A DNA stretch of 6,780 nt from Acetobacteraceae bacterium (GTDB lineage: Bacteria; Pseudomonadota; Alphaproteobacteria; Acetobacterales; Acetobacteraceae), in contig CANJXD010000324.1 in NCBI GenBank assembly GCA_947478535.1, forward strand, positions 1 through 6,780. The letters run 5' to 3'. A model generated the notes under the pieces. It saw nothing but the letters and a program-made list of their open reading frames with translations. It did no database searches and had not been told where the DNA came from. The position numbers were made by a program, and so were the translations under genes. Every line of letters begins with the position of its first letter. Position 1 is the stretch's first letter. Below, piece after piece: positions 5,560-6,780 of the stretch.

Positions 5560-6729
5560 ATGACCGACGACCCGCCCAACCCCGCCTTGCTGCCCGCAGG
5601 CCTCGCCGACGTGCTGCCGCCCGAGGCGGAGCGCGAGGCGATGCTCGTCGAGGTGCTGGCGGAAGTCTTCGCCCGCCATGGCTATGAACGGGTGAAGCCG
5701 CCGCTGCTGGAATTCGAGGACAGCCTCCTCGCCGGGTCCGGTGCCGCCGTCGCCGACCAGACCTTCCGGCTGATGGACCCCGTCAGCCACCGGATGATGG
5801 GGCTGCGCGCCGATACCACGCCGCAGGTCGCCCGCATCGCGGCCACGCGGCTGGCCCGTGTCGCCCGGCCGCTGCGGCTGTCCTATGCCGGGCAGGTGCT
5901 GCGTGTGCATGGCACGCAACTCGCCCCGGCGCGGCAATTGCCCCAGGCCGGCATCGAGTTGATCGGCGCCGACAGCGCCGCGGCGGATGCCGAAGTGGCG
6001 GCCGTGGCGGCTGAGGCCCTGGCCGCCGTCGGCATCGCCAACGCCTCGCTCGACATCACCCTGCCGCGCCTGGCTCCGGCCTTGCTCGATGCCGCCGGCG
6101 TCGAGGGCGATGCGCGCCGCCGCCTGGCGCGGGCGCTGGACCGCAAGGACATGGCCGCCGTCACCAGCCTCGCCCAGCAGGCCGGCGGGGCGGCGATGCT
6201 GCTGCCGGCGCTGCTCGCCGCCGCCGGCCCCGCCGATGGCGCGCTGGCGGCGCTGGAAGATGCGGCCCTGCCGCCGGCGGCGCTCGCCATCGCGGAGAAT
6301 GCGGCGGCTGTCGTCGCCGCCTTGCGGGACCGCGCCCCGGGTCTCCGCATCACGCTGGACCCGGTCGAATTCCGCGGCTTCCGCTACCACACCGGCGTCG
6401 CCTTCACGATCTTCGGCGAGGGCCGGACCGGGGAACTCGCCCGTGGTGGCCGGTACCTCTCCGGTGAGGAACCGGCGACGGGGATGACGCTTTATCCCGA
6501 TGCGATGCTGCGCGCCGTGGCGCCGGCCAAACCGCGCCGGCGCGTCTTCATCCCCGCCGGGGCGGATGGTGCGAAGTCCGCTGCCCTGCGCGCGGCCGGC
6601 GATGCCACGGTGGTGCAATTGGCGCCGGGCGATACGCCGGGCAGCCTGCGCTGCACGCATGTGATGGACGATCTGGGCACCGCCGTGCCCGTGGACGACG
6701 TGGGCACCTCGATGCCCGTCAGGGAGTAG
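5560..6729 (+). CDS. hisZ: ATP phosphoribosyltransferase regulatory subunit
   Basis: HisZ is a catalytically inactive paralogue of histidyl-tRNA synthetase that assembles with the short form of HisG to make active ATP phosphoribosyltransferase, the first histidine step. The protein is 389 aa, in the usual HisZ range. Synthetase-derived blocks are PAGLADVLPPEA (12-23), the class II motif 2-like LRADTTPQVARI (82-93), SYAGQVLRV (108-116) with PQAGIELIG (128-136), then RGFRYHTGVAF (272-282) and ARGGRYL (294-300). There is no C-terminal anticodon-binding domain, as expected for HisZ. ATG 5560 is chosen because conservation starts right after it; the frame is open to 5461, but that extension is Pro/Arg-rich and unlike HisZ. 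The binding site is weak (CCAGG). The C-terminus carries a 9-residue tandem repeat (370-387). purA follows after 5 bp, so the pair is probably cotranscribed. A short-form hisG elsewhere is inferred. Confidence 0.94.
   Translation: MTDDPPNPALLPAGLADVLPPEAEREAMLVEVLAEVFARHGYERVKPPLLEFEDSLLAGSGAAVADQTFRLMDPVSHRMMGLRADTTPQVARIAATRLARVARPLRLSYAGQVLRVHGTQLAPARQLPQAGIELIGADSAAADAEVAAVAAEALAAVGIANASLDITLPRLAPALLDAAGVEGDARRRLARALDRKDMAAVTSLAQQAGGAAMLLPALLAAAGPADGALAALEDAALPPAALAIAENAAAVVAALRDRAPGLRITLDPVEFRGFRYHTGVAFTIFGEGRTGELARGGRYLSGEEPATGMTLYPDAMLRAVAPAKPRRRVFIPAGADGAKSAALRAAGDATVVQLAPGDTPGSLRCTHVMDDLGTAVPVDDVGTSMPVRE
6667..6720 (+). repeat. 27-bp tandem duplication at the end of hisZ
   Basis: Two adjacent 27-base units, 6667-6693 and 6694-6720, match at 21 of 27 positions in my alignment. 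They encode DDLGTAVPV and DDVGTSMPV, HisZ residues 370-387, leaving only Arg-Glu before the stop. The copies differ at six bases and four residues, so the duplication is in frame and not very recent. Confidence 0.75.
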
Positions 6730-6734
6730 GCAGC

Positions 6735-6780
6735 ATGGCCAATGTCGCCGTCATCGGCGCCCAGTGGGGCGACGAGGGCA
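6735..6780 (+). CDS. purA: Adenylosuccinate synthetase, N-terminal fragment
   Basis: Only 15 codons and one base are visible before the right edge. They read MANVAVIGAQWGDEG, the start of the GTP-binding loop (GAQWGDEGKGK) that is nearly invariant in adenylosuccinate synthetase. The enzyme joins IMP and aspartate using GTP, the first committed step from IMP to AMP. The ATG lies 5 bases after the hisZ stop, and its ribosome binding site, AGGGAG (6721-6726, 8 bases upstream), lies inside the last hisZ codons. Translation of hisZ and purA is thus likely linked. The hisZ-purA order is, from memory, common in alphaproteobacteria. Confidence 0.93.
   Translation, partial: MANVAVIGAQWGDEG

Noticed and set aside
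4750..6660. 636-codon minus-strand open frame opposite the dioxygenase and hisZ genes
   Set aside because: It spans two confident plus-strand genes and their spacer. Its length is explained by the lack of AT-rich stops in GC-rich DNA.
1..6780. CRISPR arrays, insertion sequences, tRNA/rRNA genes, attachment sites
   Set aside because: No spaced direct repeats, transposase frames, terminal repeats or tRNA-like cloverleafs were seen. The window is packed with core metabolic genes on both strands.

Overview
The window is a gene-dense, very GC-rich (about 70% by eye) bacterial chromosome segment. It looks like an alphaproteobacterium, most likely from the Acetobacteraceae (Roseomonas-like). The grounds are the GC content, the alphaproteobacterial-type SerC followed directly by a long three-domain SerA, a hisZ-purA pair, and a Bug/TctC-type solute receptor at the left edge. 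The taxonomic call is an inference from gene types and neighbours; no marker gene was compared.

Layout: (1) Positions 1-131, minus strand, hold the N-terminal end of an exported Bug/TctC-type substrate-binding protein that runs off the left edge. (2) A 194-bp divergent spacer (132-325) contains inverted repeats, a weak promoter candidate and the serC ribosome binding site. (3) serC (326-1498) and serA (1498-3090), plus strand, overlap by one base. They encode two of the three steps of the phosphorylated serine pathway. (4) Convergent to them on the minus strand lie an LpxC-like deacetylase gene (4030-3107, TTG start) and, upstream of it, a small lipoprotein gene (4662-4132). A perfect 8-bp inverted repeat at the serA/lpxC-like junction could act as a shared terminator. 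(5) Divergent from the lipoprotein gene is a plus-strand gene for an exported intradiol ring-cleavage dioxygenase (4801-5430), followed by hairpins and TTTT. (6) hisZ (5560-6729) is followed after 5 bp by the first 15 codons of purA, which runs off the right edge.

Working together: serC-serA is a translationally coupled biosynthetic operon. hisZ-purA links the regulatory subunit of the first histidine enzyme with the first committed step of AMP synthesis; both pathways meet in purine and AICAR metabolism. The lipoprotein and LpxC-like genes may form a small envelope-related unit. Most of the window is ordinary core metabolism. I found no evidence for a new defence, mobile or CRISPR-like system. 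The items most worth a second look are the divergent LpxC-like protein, a short tandem repeat at the HisZ C-terminus, and the structured hisZ leader with a 30-codon ORF whose stop overlaps the hisZ start.
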